A DNA stretch of 55,259 bases from Mycobacterium sp. 1274761.0. Lineage in GTDB: Bacteria; Actinomycetota; Actinomycetes; Mycobacteriales; Mycobacteriaceae. This document shows, piece by piece, positions 8,591 through 17,229 of the stretch. The notes beneath the pieces are model-generated. The model saw only the letters and a program-made list of their open reading frames with translations, was not told the DNA's origin and searched no databases. Numbering within the stretch: the stretch's first letter is position 1; each line of letters starts with the position of its first letter. The translations under genes and the position numbers were made by a program. The stretch spans positions 1 to 55,259 of the forward strand of contig NZ_LZMC01000075.1 of NCBI RefSeq assembly GCF_001668615.1, in the 5' to 3' direction.

Positions 8591-9442
8591 TCAGCCAGGG
8601 GGCGCGAAGCTGTCACCGCCGGGTGCTGGCGGCGGTGGTGACCACGGCGCGCTCGGCGGCGGGCTCCACGACGGCGGCTGCTGCGGCGGCGCCGGCCGCA
8701 ACCGCTCCAGCTCGCGACGGTGCCGTTCCGCCAACACCGCGGCCAGTACATACTGCGGGGGGACACCGGGTGGCGGGGGCGGCGAGATCCGCGACACAAC
8801 GTCACCGGCAATGCGATACGCCATCTGGTCGCGAATCTGTGGATCCAATTGCGATGCCCGCGAGAGGAATTGGCGAGCCAACTCGGCCTGTTCGGCGCCG
8901 AGAGCCGACAGCTGCAGCGACGAGGCCCACCATGCCAGCGACGGCGGCATGACCGGTGGCGGTGGCAGCCGTGGTCCGCGCTCGCTGATCACGACGGTGC
9001 CGGCGAACACATCCCCGAGCCGCTTGCCCTTCGGTGACAGCAGGCTGCAGATCACCGCGGGGGCGCCGAAGAACATCCAGATTTCGATGAACGAGGCCAG
9101 CGCGCGAAACAGCGCCTGCCGGAAGCGTTCCGGGCCACCGTCGTCGGAGACCACCCGAAGCCCGAGCGCCATTTTGCCGAGCGTCTTGCCGCGCGTTGCG
9201 CTTTCGAAGATCAACGGATAACCGATCAGCGCCAGCACGGTGAAGATGATCAAAACCGCTCCGGAGAGCGCGGCGTCCAGCGAGCCGAGGGTCAGCGCCC
9301 ACAGCATCACTCCGGCCAGATAACCGACGAAGATCACCGCGATATCGATCAGCGCCGACAGCGCCCGGACAGGCAGCTGGGCGATCTGGACGTCGAGGAC
9401 GACGGCGTCACCGGTCACCACCTGTTCTGCCTGCCCGACCAT
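8591..9442 (-). CDS. RDD-domain membrane protein (Rv3695-like)
   Basis: The 283-residue product has an RDD domain in its N-terminal half: a PVRALSALIDIAV helix start with the conserved Arg and Asp, a second helix pair (about 35-75), the amphipathic SATRGKTLGKMALGLRVVSDDG signature and two more hydrophobic stretches. The C-terminal half is cytosolic, helical and then very Pro-rich (PPSWSPPPSAPWSPPPPAP). I start at ATG 9442 because a TAGCGT -10 box lies exactly 7 nt upstream, implying a leaderless mRNA. It diverges from the SpoIIM-like gene, as in the M. tuberculosis Rv3695/Rv3694c pair. RDD function is generally unclear. Confidence 0.85.
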   Translation of the reverse strand: MVGQAEQVVTGDAVVLDVQIAQLPVRALSALIDIAVIFVGYLAGVMLWALTLGSLDAALSGAVLIIFTVLALIGYPLIFESATRGKTLGKMALGLRVVSDDGGPERFRQALFRALASFIEIWMFFGAPAVICSLLSPKGKRLGDVFAGTVVISERGPRLPPPPVMPPSLAWWASSLQLSALGAEQAELARQFLSRASQLDPQIRDQMAYRIAGDVVSRISPPPPPGVPPQYVLAAVLAERHRRELERLRPAPPQQPPSWSPPPSAPWSPPPPAPGGDSFAPPG

Positions 9443-9469
9443 GCCCGACACGCTACTAGGATTTGCCAG
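9443..9469. promoter_or_regulatory. 27-bp divergent leaderless promoter pair
   Basis: The whole spacer between the two start codons holds two -10 boxes back to back: TAGCGT read leftwards (9455-9450) and TAGGAT read rightwards (9457-9462). Each is followed by exactly 7 nt and then the start codon (ATG 9442 and GTG 9470). Each -35 region would have to lie in the other gene's coding sequence. Confidence 0.65.
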
Positions 9470-10462
9470 GTGGATGTCGACGCATTCGTGCTGGCCCACC
9501 GGCCGACCTGGGACCGGCTCGACGAGCTGGTCAAGCGCCGCCGGCGGCTGACAGGTGCCGAGGTCGACGAACTCGTCGATCTGTATCAGCGGGTGTCGAC
9601 GCACCTGTCGATGGTGCGGACGGCCGCGGCGGATTCCGTGCTGGTAGGTCGGTTGTCGTCGCTGGTGGCCCGGGCCCGGTCGGCGGTGACCGGCGCGCAC
9701 GCGCCGCTGTGGAGCGAGTTCGTTCGGTTCTGGACGGTGTCGTTCCCAGTTGCCACCTACCGGTCGTGGCGCTGGTGGGTCGCCACCGCCGCGGTGTTCT
9801 TCGCCGTAACGGCGATCATCGCCATATGGGTGGCGGGCAATCCAGAGGTCCAGTCCGCCATCGGAACACCCAGCGAGATAGAACATTTGGTCAATCACGA
9901 AGTGGCCGACTATTACAGCGAGCACCCGTCGGCGTCCTTCGCTCTCCAGGTCTGGACGAACAACTCCCTGGTCGCCGCCCAGTGCATCGCGTTCGCTCTT
10001 CTGCTGGGCATTCCGATTCCGTACATCCTGTTCCAGAACGCCGCCAACCTCGGCGTCATAGCCGGCTTGATGTTCAACGCCGGCAAGGGCGACATCTTGC
10101 TCGGCCTGCTGACCCCGCACGGGCTGCTGGAGTTGACCGCGGTGTTTCTCGCCGGGGCTGCGGGCATGCGGCTGGGGTGGACGGCGATCTCGCCCGGCGA
10201 CCGGCCCCGCGGGCAGGCGCTCGCCGAACAGGGCAGGGCGGTGGTGTCGGTCGCCGTCGGGTTGGTGGCCGTACTGCTGGTGTCCGGGCTGATCGAGGCG
10301 ATGGTGACGCCGTCGCCGTTTCCGACGCCCGTGCGCGTCGGTATCGGGGTGCTCGCCGAGGTAGGGTTCTTGGTCTACATCATCTATTTCGGACGAAAAG
10401 CCGTGGCGGCCAACGAGTCCGGCGATCTCGACGACGCGCCCGACCTGGTGCCGACAGGCTGA
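9470..10462 (+). CDS. stage II sporulation protein M (SpoIIM/DUF95) family membrane protein
   Basis: The 330-residue integral membrane protein has a long cytosolic N-terminal helical region (about 1-100). Helices follow near 105-122, in the 165-215 region (CIAFALLLGIPIPYILFQN) and near 215-245, with more towards the C-terminus. The pattern of an N-terminal soluble part plus five or six helices matches the SpoIIM/DUF95 proteins of non-sporulating actinobacteria. It starts at a probably leaderless GTG. It faces the RDD gene and converges on the DUF58 gene of the MoxR operon (stops 3 bp apart), so it belongs to the same conserved locus. No biochemical role is established. Confidence 0.85.
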   Translation: MDVDAFVLAHRPTWDRLDELVKRRRRLTGAEVDELVDLYQRVSTHLSMVRTAAADSVLVGRLSSLVARARSAVTGAHAPLWSEFVRFWTVSFPVATYRSWRWWVATAAVFFAVTAIIAIWVAGNPEVQSAIGTPSEIEHLVNHEVADYYSEHPSASFALQVWTNNSLVAAQCIAFALLLGIPIPYILFQNAANLGVIAGLMFNAGKGDILLGLLTPHGLLELTAVFLAGAAGMRLGWTAISPGDRPRGQALAEQGRAVVSVAVGLVAVLLVSGLIEAMVTPSPFPTPVRVGIGVLAEVGFLVYIIYFGRKAVAANESGDLDDAPDLVPTG

Positions 10463-10465
10463 CCT

Positions 10466-11788
10466 TTAGAGCCGGCCGGTGGCCTTCATCGCCAGATAAT
10501 GATCGGCCAGCGCGGGTGCCAACTCGTCCGGCGGCGCGTCAACGACGTCGACTCCGTGTCGGCGCAACCGTGACGCGATGGACCGCCGGTCGTTGCGGGC
10601 CCGCTCGGCGGCCGCGGCGTCGTATACCTGCGCGGCGTCGGACCGCCCGGCGGCCAGTTGATCGATCCGGGGGTCGGCGACCGCGGCCACCAGCACCTGA
10701 TGTCTGGCCGACAGTTGCGGCAGAACGGTCATCAACCCTTCGTCGAGCGCCGACGCGTTGAGGTCGGTCATCAGCACCACCAGTGCGCGCCTGCGGACGC
10801 GACGCTGCACCGCGGCCACCACCGCGGCGGCGTCCAACTCGACCAATGCCGGGTCCAGCGGCGCCATGGCGTTGACCAACTGGGCGAGCAGTTCGGTACG
10901 CGACGCGTTGAATACCCCGCCTCGGGTCACCCGGTCGTGGGCGAGGAAGTCCACGTGGTCGCCGGCCCGAGATGCCAACGCCGCCAACAACAACGCGGCA
11001 TCCATCGACCAGTCCAGCCGCGGCCAACCGCCGGGTTCGGACTTGGTGGGGTCGACGCCCACGCGGCCCGCCGAGGTGCGGCCCGTGTCCAGCACGAGCA
11101 CGATCCGCCGGTCTCGCTCTGGCCGCCAGGTGCGCACGACGACGTCGGCGCGGCGTGCAGTGGCGCGCCAGTCGATGGAACGGACGTCATCACCGATGAC
11201 GTATTCCCGCAGCGAGTCGAATTCGGTGCCCTGGCCCCGGATCAGCACCGGCACCGCGCCCTCGAGTTCCCGCAGTCTCGCCAGCCGTGATGGCAGATGT
11301 TTGCGCGACAGGAAGGGCGGCAGGATCCGGATCTGCCACGGCACCCGGTGTGAGATCTGCCTGCCGGCCAGGCCCAAGGGGCCCAGCGACCGCGCGGTCA
11401 CCAACGCCGAACGCTGATCACCGCGACGTACCGGCCGCAGCCAGGTTTCCACGTCAATGTGTTGGCCCGCAGACAGATTCACCGGATGGGTGCGTGGCTG
11501 CGCGCGCCCGCTGGGCGGCCACGCGTCGCGGATCTGCCCGCGCATGCGGCGCCGTCCGGCATTCACGATCGACAGCCGGGCGGCCACCGGCTGACCCAGC
11601 CTCGCTGCGGTGTCGCCGGACCTGGTGAACCGCAGCTGCCGCGTGCTGGCCGCCAACGACACATCGGCTGCCACCGCGACCGCCAACGCGGCCGCCAGGA
11701 CGACGAAAGCCGTTGCGGGCCAGGGTGATAGTGCGATCGGGAGGACGCAAATCAGTGCCACCAGGCCGGCGCGCCGGGTGAGGACCAC
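10466..11788 (-). CDS. DUF58 protein (MoxR-associated, Rv3693-like)
   Basis: Two hydrophobic helices near the N-terminus are followed by a basic linker and the DUF58 signature (GTEFDSLREYVIGDDVRSID, about residues 190-212) with the downstream RATARR. A vWA-like Rossmann domain follows (VLVLDTGRTSAGR; LVVLMTDLNAS). The GTG start at 11788 shares its first base with the moxR stop (TAGTG). DUF58 proteins are the usual partners of MoxR AAA+ ATPases and are thought to present clients or membrane targets to them. It is the last gene of the five-gene operon. Confidence 0.88.
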   Translation of the reverse strand: MVLTRRAGLVALICVLPIALSPWPATAFVVLAAALAVAVAADVSLAASTRQLRFTRSGDTAARLGQPVAARLSIVNAGRRRMRGQIRDAWPPSGRAQPRTHPVNLSAGQHIDVETWLRPVRRGDQRSALVTARSLGPLGLAGRQISHRVPWQIRILPPFLSRKHLPSRLARLRELEGAVPVLIRGQGTEFDSLREYVIGDDVRSIDWRATARRADVVVRTWRPERDRRIVLVLDTGRTSAGRVGVDPTKSEPGGWPRLDWSMDAALLLAALASRAGDHVDFLAHDRVTRGGVFNASRTELLAQLVNAMAPLDPALVELDAAAVVAAVQRRVRRRALVVLMTDLNASALDEGLMTVLPQLSARHQVLVAAVADPRIDQLAAGRSDAAQVYDAAAAERARNDRRSIASRLRRHGVDVVDAPPDELAPALADHYLAMKATGRL

Positions 11789-12756
11789 TATCGCGGTACC
11801 GGCACCGCGGCCAAGATGCCGTCGAGGACGGCGTCCGGGCTGGCGCCCTCCAGTTCGGCCTCCGGCCGCAGCGCAACCCGGTGCCGTAGTGTCGGACGTG
11901 CCATGGCCTTCACGTCGTCGGGGGTGACGTAGTTGCGGCCGGACAGCCACGCCCACGACCGCGCCGTGGCCAACAACGCGGTCGCACCGCGCGGCGAGAC
12001 ACCGAGTTGCAGTGAAGGCGAATGCCGTGTGGCGCCCACGATGTCGACGATGTAGCCCAGCACCTCGTCGGCCACCAGCACTTCGCGTACGGCGGCCCGG
12101 CCCGCGGTGAGCTCCGCCACGCCGGCGACCGGCCGCACCGCCGACAGATCACGCGGATCGAAGCCGCGCGCATGACGGTTCAGAATCGCGACCTCCTGAT
12201 CGCGCGGCGGCAGCGGGACGGTGAGCTTCAGCAGGAACCGGTCGAGCTGCGCCTCAGGCAGCTGGTAGGTGCCCTCGTATTCGATCGGGTTCTGTGTGGC
12301 GGCGACGATGAAGGGATCAGGCAGCGGACGCGGCTGACCCTCGACGCTGACCTGACGTTCCTCCATCGCTTCCAGCAGCGCGGCTTGCGTCTTCGGCGGC
12401 GTCCGGTTGATCTCGTCGGCCAGCAGCAGATTCGCGAACACCGGGCCAGGGTGGAATTCGAACTCGGCGGTGCGGGCGTCGTACACCAACGAGCCGGTGA
12501 CGTCACCCGGCATCAGATCCGGCGTGAACTGCACACGCTTGAACTCCAATTGAAGAGCCGCCGCCAGCGTTCGCACCAGCAGGGTCTTCGCAACGCCGGG
12601 CACACCTTCGAGCAGCACGTGGCCGCGACACAGCAGCGCTATCACCAGGCCGCTGACCACGGCATCTTGGCCTACTACCACCTTAGCGATCTCGCTTCGC
12701 AAGGCCAGCAACGCATTTCGCGCGGTATCTGTGGGTGCGGTTGCGGACTGAGTCAC
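11788..12756 (-). CDS. moxR2: MoxR-family AAA+ ATPase
   Basis: The 322-residue ATPase has Walker A GVPGVAKT (51-58), Walker B LLADEINR (111-118), sensor 1 around AATQNP and the C-terminal lid (SPRGATALLATARSWAW). MoxR proteins act as chaperones that remodel or metallate partner proteins, usually encoded nearby and containing vWA or DUF58 domains. Four-base overlap with the DUF4350 gene upstream and one-base overlap with the DUF58 gene downstream indicate translational coupling. Gene order matches Rv3692 (moxR2). Confidence 0.93.
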   Translation of the reverse strand: MTQSATAPTDTARNALLALRSEIAKVVVGQDAVVSGLVIALLCRGHVLLEGVPGVAKTLLVRTLAAALQLEFKRVQFTPDLMPGDVTGSLVYDARTAEFEFHPGPVFANLLLADEINRTPPKTQAALLEAMEERQVSVEGQPRPLPDPFIVAATQNPIEYEGTYQLPEAQLDRFLLKLTVPLPPRDQEVAILNRHARGFDPRDLSAVRPVAGVAELTAGRAAVREVLVADEVLGYIVDIVGATRHSPSLQLGVSPRGATALLATARSWAWLSGRNYVTPDDVKAMARPTLRHRVALRPEAELEGASPDAVLDGILAAVPVPR

Positions 12757-13892
12757 GAGCGTGCGACCTGCCTTTCGATGTCGTCGAGCGCGTTGGCCAG
12801 GTTGACCAGGTCGGCGTCGGTTGCCGGCGGCGGCCCGAACAGCGTATGTCCTACTGCCTGCGGATCTCCCCCGATGCGCTGCGCCACCGTCTCGACGACG
12901 GCAGCGCGTTCGGCGTCGGGTCCGAGGCCGAGCCTGGGCATGAGCCGTTGCAGCGTCGCCGTGCGCAGGGCATCGGCGGCACGGTCACTCGCGCGGCGCG
13001 ACCGGTACAGCCTGCCGCGGCCTTCAGCTGTCTCGGAGGCGCGCACCACCACCGGAAGCGCCTCGGCGACCAGGGGGCCGATCCGGCGCGCCTTCCACAG
13101 CGCCAGCAGCACGACGACGAGGCACAGTTGCAACACGATCCACAACACCCGCTCTGGTATCAGATCGGAAATGGTTGCGCTGCCTGACGTCTCATCGCCC
13201 TCGGGGCGCTGCGGGGCGTACCAGACCAGCCGCGGCTGGGTGCCCGAGAGATTCATCGCCAGCGCGGCGTTGCCCTGCTTCGGTAACCCGGCGTTGGTCA
13301 TGAACTCCGAACTGCCGACCACGGTGATGGTGCGCCCGCCCTCGGTGTAGCGGGCCAGGGCACCGTCGTAACAGCGAGTCACGGACACCTCGCCGGACGC
13401 CTCGAACGTGTCGCTTGCCCCGAACTGAACATCGCCCGCGCGCATCGCTTCCCGCATATCGCAGTCGGGTGGGCCGCCTGCGGTGCCGCCCGCCGAGCGC
13501 CGCAGTTGCGGTGCCAGCACCTCCCTGGCGTGCGAGACGGGCTCGACGAGGAGCCGGTCGCCGGGTACCGCTGCCAGCCGCCGCAGCAGGTCCTCATCGG
13601 AGATGTTGTGCGTCTGGGCCGTCAGCACAAGGGAATCGGGAGTGGCCGCGCGTTCCACCGCGGCGAGGTCGTCGGCGACTATCACGTCGACGCCGCGGTC
13701 ACGCAGCAACGTGACGAGGGCGTGGGCGCCTCCGGAGGACGTTGCGCCGGCGTCCATTCGCCCGCCGGGCCGCGGCGTGGTCAGCAAGGTCGTGACCGTC
13801 ATGACGGCACCGACGACGACCAACGCCACGAGCACCCATCGGTAGTTACGCCACCGCTGCATGACCGTCGGGCCGACGGCGGTCATCGTCAC
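12753..13892 (-). CDS. DUF4350 membrane protein (Rv3691-like)
   Basis: The 379-residue product has a transmembrane helix near the N-terminus (RWVLVALVVVGAVMTVTTLL, about 16-36). An extracytoplasmic DUF4350 domain follows (GGAHALVTLLRDRGVDVIVADD, typical of an intraflagellar-transport/GIFT-like Rossmann fold). A second helix lies near 255-275 (VLWIVLQLCLVVVLLALW), then a basic cytosolic tail. It overlaps the neighbouring genes on both sides by four bases. Within the MoxR operon it is a likely membrane sensor or client. Its molecular role is not known. Confidence 0.82.
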   Translation of the reverse strand: MTMTAVGPTVMQRWRNYRWVLVALVVVGAVMTVTTLLTTPRPGGRMDAGATSSGGAHALVTLLRDRGVDVIVADDLAAVERAATPDSLVLTAQTHNISDEDLLRRLAAVPGDRLLVEPVSHAREVLAPQLRRSAGGTAGGPPDCDMREAMRAGDVQFGASDTFEASGEVSVTRCYDGALARYTEGGRTITVVGSSEFMTNAGLPKQGNAALAMNLSGTQPRLVWYAPQRPEGDETSGSATISDLIPERVLWIVLQLCLVVVLLALWKARRIGPLVAEALPVVVRASETAEGRGRLYRSRRASDRAADALRTATLQRLMPRLGLGPDAERAAVVETVAQRIGGDPQAVGHTLFGPPPATDADLVNLANALDDIERQVARS

Positions 13893-14503
13893 GGCGCGAC
13901 CGTCCTGGCTGGCCCGCGCGCCCGTAGCCGGTCGTCCAGGTCGGCGATCATGCGGTAGGTCGGCTCGGTACCCGGCCGTTCGCCGTAGGTGACGTCGTTG
14001 AAAGTCGTTGCCGCGCCGGTCAATTCGTCGGCAAGGTTCGGTACCGCCGCGCCCGCATCCTTCGCGAGTTCGGTGGCGGTGCGGCCCGGCACCGGGTTGA
14101 GCACACCGTCCTCTTCGAGTTGGCGGGCAACCGCTCTGAGGCGATGGCGGATGGCGGCGGCCCAGTCACCTTGTGCCGCATACTGTTCGGCGGTGGCGCG
14201 GTGCTGACCGGCCGTCAGCTCGTGGGAGTCGAACAGGGCCAGCTCGCCGCCGCGTTTGGTGCGCATGGTCCGGCGCGCTATCCGCACGGCGACCACCACC
14301 GCCACCGCGAGGATGATCAGCAGTACGGTGATGGTGAACCAGCCGCCGGGCAACGAAGAGCCTTCCTGCGCAATGCGGTAAAGCAGGTCGTCGAGCCAGT
14401 CCCCGAGGCGTTCGGTCAGCGACGACCTGGGATAGATGGGTTTTGCGAGCTCGCGCTGCGCCGCCTCATGGGCGGTGTCACGGTCGACGTCGATCGCGGG
14501 CAC
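13889..14503 (-). CDS. DUF4129 membrane protein (Rv3690-like)
   Basis: The 204-residue protein has one central transmembrane helix (GGWFTITVLLIILAVAVVVA, about 48-68) followed by a soluble helical region of the DUF4129 type (QHRATAEQYAAQGDWAAAIRHRLRA). In other actinobacteria this domain is often fused to a transglutaminase-like domain, which is missing here. It begins at GTG 14503, one base after the upstream stop codon (TGAcGTG). The tight packing puts it in the MoxR operon. Confidence 0.82.
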   Translation of the reverse strand: MPAIDVDRDTAHEAAQRELAKPIYPRSSLTERLGDWLDDLLYRIAQEGSSLPGGWFTITVLLIILAVAVVVAVRIARRTMRTKRGGELALFDSHELTAGQHRATAEQYAAQGDWAAAIRHRLRAVARQLEEDGVLNPVPGRTATELAKDAGAAVPNLADELTGAATTFNDVTYGERPGTEPTYRMIADLDDRLRARGPARTVAP

Positions 14504-14504
14504 G

Positions 14505-15608
14505 TCAGGGCTGCCGCGTCAGCCACAGATGATCAGTCGAGTCCGGCGCTGCGCCCGGCGCCGCCCCGGTCTGCAGCACCAGGTCGAACGCCTCGGCCCG
14601 CATCCGCCGATCGGTGTAGATCAGCACCACCGCACCCGCACTGAACGGCGCCGTGATGATCTGTGCGACCGCCCCGCCGATCGCGACCAGCACGAGTGCC
14701 AGCGGGATCGTCGCGGTGGATTCGGAACCCACCAGCATTAACTGGCCGACGAGGCTGAACGGGATCGCCACCGCGGCCGCGACGATGCCCGCAACCAGCG
14801 TGGCCACCAGCCGGATCCCCAGCACCCGCCAGAAGTCCCCCTTGATCAGCCGTACCGACCGCTTGATGGCGGGGAAGACGCCGAGGCGCTCGAGCACGAT
14901 CAGTGGCGGCGCGAAGCTGAGCACCGTCCACAGGTAGACCAGCAGCGCAATCAGGCTCAGAACCAACGGGATCGCGATGACGAACGCCACCGCACCGCTC
15001 AACGAGGCGGCGACGATGATCACGAACCCCACGACGAAGATCGGAACGGCGACCGCGAGCAGCCACAACGCCATGAAGCCGAACAGCGGCCACAGCCGAC
15101 CCCGGACCCGTTGCCACGCTTCGCCGATACTGATCGTGGCTCCGAACACCGCCCGTCCGACGATGACTGTGAGCATGCCGCTCAGCACGATCGACGACAG
15201 CAGCGTGGTCACCGTGCTGGCAATGTTCGACGCCGACTCGCCCACCATCGCCGCCGTCGACCCTTCCTGGCCGCGCAACACCCCGAGTTCACCCATGGCT
15301 GCCAACGGCCCGATCTGCAGCACGAGCCCGATGAGCTGGGCGATCACCACGACGATCGTGGTCAGGCCCAGCGTGGCCTTCGGGTTGGTGCGGATATAGG
15401 AGAAGGCACCGTTGAGGATGTCGGTCAGGCTGAGCGGCCGCAGCGGGATGACACCGGGCTTGAACGCAGGTGGTCCGTACGGTGGTGCGCTGAACCCCGG
15501 CGGGGGGTAGCCGGGATAGCCGGGCGGCGGGTAGCCCTGGTAGCCCGGTGGGGGATAAGGCTGATAGCCAGCGGGATAGCCGGGCGGCGGATACCCCGGG
15601 TTGCTCAT
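14505..15608 (-). CDS. multi-pass membrane protein with Tyr/Pro-rich repeats (Rv3689-like)
   Basis: The first 45 residues are tandem variations of GYPPPGYP, a disordered, self-associating type of sequence. The rest is a membrane domain with about six helices separated by amphipathic segments, resembling the glycerophosphodiester-phosphodiesterase membrane-domain family, without the catalytic domain. Translation is set at ATG 15608, with AGGA about 7-10 nt upstream. It is the first gene of the operon DUF4129-DUF4350-moxR-DUF58 and diverges from the yqeY-like gene. The function is unknown. Confidence 0.82.
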   Translation of the reverse strand: MSNPGYPPPGYPAGYQPYPPPGYQGYPPPGYPGYPPPGFSAPPYGPPAFKPGVIPLRPLSLTDILNGAFSYIRTNPKATLGLTTIVVVIAQLIGLVLQIGPLAAMGELGVLRGQEGSTAAMVGESASNIASTVTTLLSSIVLSGMLTVIVGRAVFGATISIGEAWQRVRGRLWPLFGFMALWLLAVAVPIFVVGFVIIVAASLSGAVAFVIAIPLVLSLIALLVYLWTVLSFAPPLIVLERLGVFPAIKRSVRLIKGDFWRVLGIRLVATLVAGIVAAAVAIPFSLVGQLMLVGSESTATIPLALVLVAIGGAVAQIITAPFSAGAVVLIYTDRRMRAEAFDLVLQTGAAPGAAPDSTDHLWLTRQP

Positions 15609-15656
15609 GGCAACCATCCTGTCGATCACCGCGACAAAAGACAACGCGAGTCGGCG

Positions 15657-15662
15657 TAGCGT
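15657..15662 (+). promoter_or_regulatory. leaderless -10 box of the YqeY-like gene
   Basis: TAGCGT lies 7 nt before the ATG at 15670 and no Shine-Dalgarno sequence is present, so the transcript probably begins at or next to the start codon. Confidence 0.55.
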
Positions 15663-15669
15663 TTGCGTC

Positions 15670-16134
15670 ATGGCGGAACTCAAGGACCGGCTTCGGACAG
15701 ACCTGACCGCTGCAATGAAGGCGCAGGACAAGTTGCGCACGGCGACACTGCGGATGCTGTTGTCGGCCATTCAGACCGAAGAAGTGTCCGGTAAGCAGTT
15801 GCGCGAACTGTCCGACGCCGACGTGCTCAAGGTGTTGGCCAGGGAATCGAAGAAGCGCGGCGAATCGGCGGAGATCTACACCCAGAACGGCCGCGGTGAA
15901 CTGGCCGCCAACGAACACGCCGAGGCCCGCATCATCGACGAGTACCTGCCGACGCCGCTGACCGAAGCGGAGTTGGCCGACGTGGTGGACACCGCCATCG
16001 CGCAGGTCGCCGAGGAGACCGGCGAAGCCCCCGGCATGAAGCAGATGGGTCAGGTGATGAAGGCCGCCACCGCGATCGCGGCTGGTAAGGCCGACGGGGC
16101 GCGCCTCTCGGCGGCGGTCAAGGCCCGCCTGTAG
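15670..16134 (+). CDS. GatB/YqeY-domain protein
   Basis: The 154-residue product is a stand-alone YqeY protein (MAELKDRLRTDLTAAMK, then QTEEVSGKQLRELSDADV and the C-terminal GEAPGMKQMGQVMKA with the AAGKADGARLS tail). The domain is related to the tRNA-binding end of the amidotransferase subunit GatB, but in isolation its job is not known; roles in tRNA-linked amidation are only inferred. The start at 15670 rather than upstream codons is supported by the leaderless -10 box. It corresponds to Rv3688c. Confidence 0.88.
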   Translation: MAELKDRLRTDLTAAMKAQDKLRTATLRMLLSAIQTEEVSGKQLRELSDADVLKVLARESKKRGESAEIYTQNGRGELAANEHAEARIIDEYLPTPLTEAELADVVDTAIAQVAEETGEAPGMKQMGQVMKAATAIAAGKADGARLSAAVKARL

Positions 16135-16170
16135 CCGTTTCGGTGTTCGTCACCTGGGTAATCGGGTGCC

Positions 16171-17157
16171 ATGACGCGTTTTGGCTACACCCTGATGACC
16201 GAACAGAGCGGACCCAAAGAGCTTGTCCGATATGCCGTTTCGGCGGAGCGCGTGGGCTTCGACTTCGAGGTCTCCAGCGACCACTTCTTTCCGTGGCTGG
16301 CCTCCCAGGGGCATGCGCCGTATGCATGGTCGGTCCTCGGAGCCGTCGCCAACGCCACCGAACGAGTCGAGCTGATGACCTATGTCACCTGTCCGACGAT
16401 CCGGTATCACCCCGCCGTGGTCGCCCAGAAGGCAGCCACCCTGCAGGTCCTCGCCGACGGCCGCTTCACCCTCGGCCTGGGCAGCGGCGAGAACCTCAAC
16501 GAACACGTCGTCGGGAAGCGGTGGCCGACGGTCACCCGTCGACACGAGATGCTGCGCGAAGCGATTCAGATCATCCGCGAGCTGTTCACCGGCGAACTCG
16601 TCGACTGGAAGGGTGAGCACTTCGAGGTCGACTCCGCCCGCATCTGGGATGTGCCCGATGTTCCCGTCCCCATTGCGGCCGCCGTGTCCGGGGACCGTTC
16701 CGTCGAGCTGTTCGCCCCGCTGGCCGACCACCTCATCGCGGTTGAACCCAACAAGGATCTTGTCGACGCATGGCATGAAGCAAGGCGCGGCACCGGACTG
16801 CCGGGCGACGTCCGGGTCATCGGCCAGATCCCGATCTGCTGGGATCCCGACCGCGACGCCGCGATCGCGCGCGCACACGACCAGTTCCGGTGGTTCGCCG
16901 GTGGCTGGGCGGTGAATTCCGACTTGCCGACCACGGCGGGCTTCGAGGGCGCTACGCAGTTCGTCAAACCATCCGACGTCGCCGAATCCATTCCGTGCGG
17001 ACCGGATCTCGACGCGATCGTCGAGGCCGTCAGCGAGTACTGGAAGGCCGGCTTCACCGACATCGCGCTCGTCCAGGTCGGCGACGCCGGCCAGAACGAA
17101 TTCCTCGAGGAGGCCGCCGGGACGCTGCTGCAGAAGCTGCGCGCTGCAGCAGGCTAG
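16171..17157 (+). CDS. F420-dependent LLM-class oxidoreductase (glucose-6-phosphate dehydrogenase-like)
   Basis: The 328-residue (beta/alpha)8 enzyme starts MTRFGYTLMTEQSGPKEL and keeps the F420-dependent glucose-6-phosphate dehydrogenase-like pattern (SSDHFFPWLASQGHAP; TYVTCPTIRYHPAVVAQ; LGSGENLNEHVVG). It should use the deazaflavin F420 as hydride acceptor or donor. The sugar-phosphate specificity cannot be confirmed because this subgroup includes many orphan dehydrogenases. It lies 72 bp upstream of the manganese-catalase start on the same strand and is probably co-transcribed, which suggests a redox-stress job. This pair is not part of the M. tuberculosis order that the flanks follow. Confidence 0.88.
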   Translation: MTRFGYTLMTEQSGPKELVRYAVSAERVGFDFEVSSDHFFPWLASQGHAPYAWSVLGAVANATERVELMTYVTCPTIRYHPAVVAQKAATLQVLADGRFTLGLGSGENLNEHVVGKRWPTVTRRHEMLREAIQIIRELFTGELVDWKGEHFEVDSARIWDVPDVPVPIAAAVSGDRSVELFAPLADHLIAVEPNKDLVDAWHEARRGTGLPGDVRVIGQIPICWDPDRDAAIARAHDQFRWFAGGWAVNSDLPTTAGFEGATQFVKPSDVAESIPCGPDLDAIVEAVSEYWKAGFTDIALVQVGDAGQNEFLEEAAGTLLQKLRAAAG

Positions 17158-17229
17158 TCAACGAGTTTGGGCCGAACGCTCTCGGGTACCCGGCACGTTC
17201 TGCACTACTTCAACAGCTCGGAGATGCCG

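Noticed and set aside
15480..15600. Short tandem repeats in DNA around the first codons of the Rv3689-like gene
   Set aside because: They are codons of the GYPPP protein repeats and not a separate DNA repeat or CRISPR.
16141..16170. GGTG/CACC symmetry before the F420 oxidoreductase start as a CRP site
   Set aside because: The arms are only 4 bp with a 5-nt gap and do not fit TGTGA-N6-TCACA.
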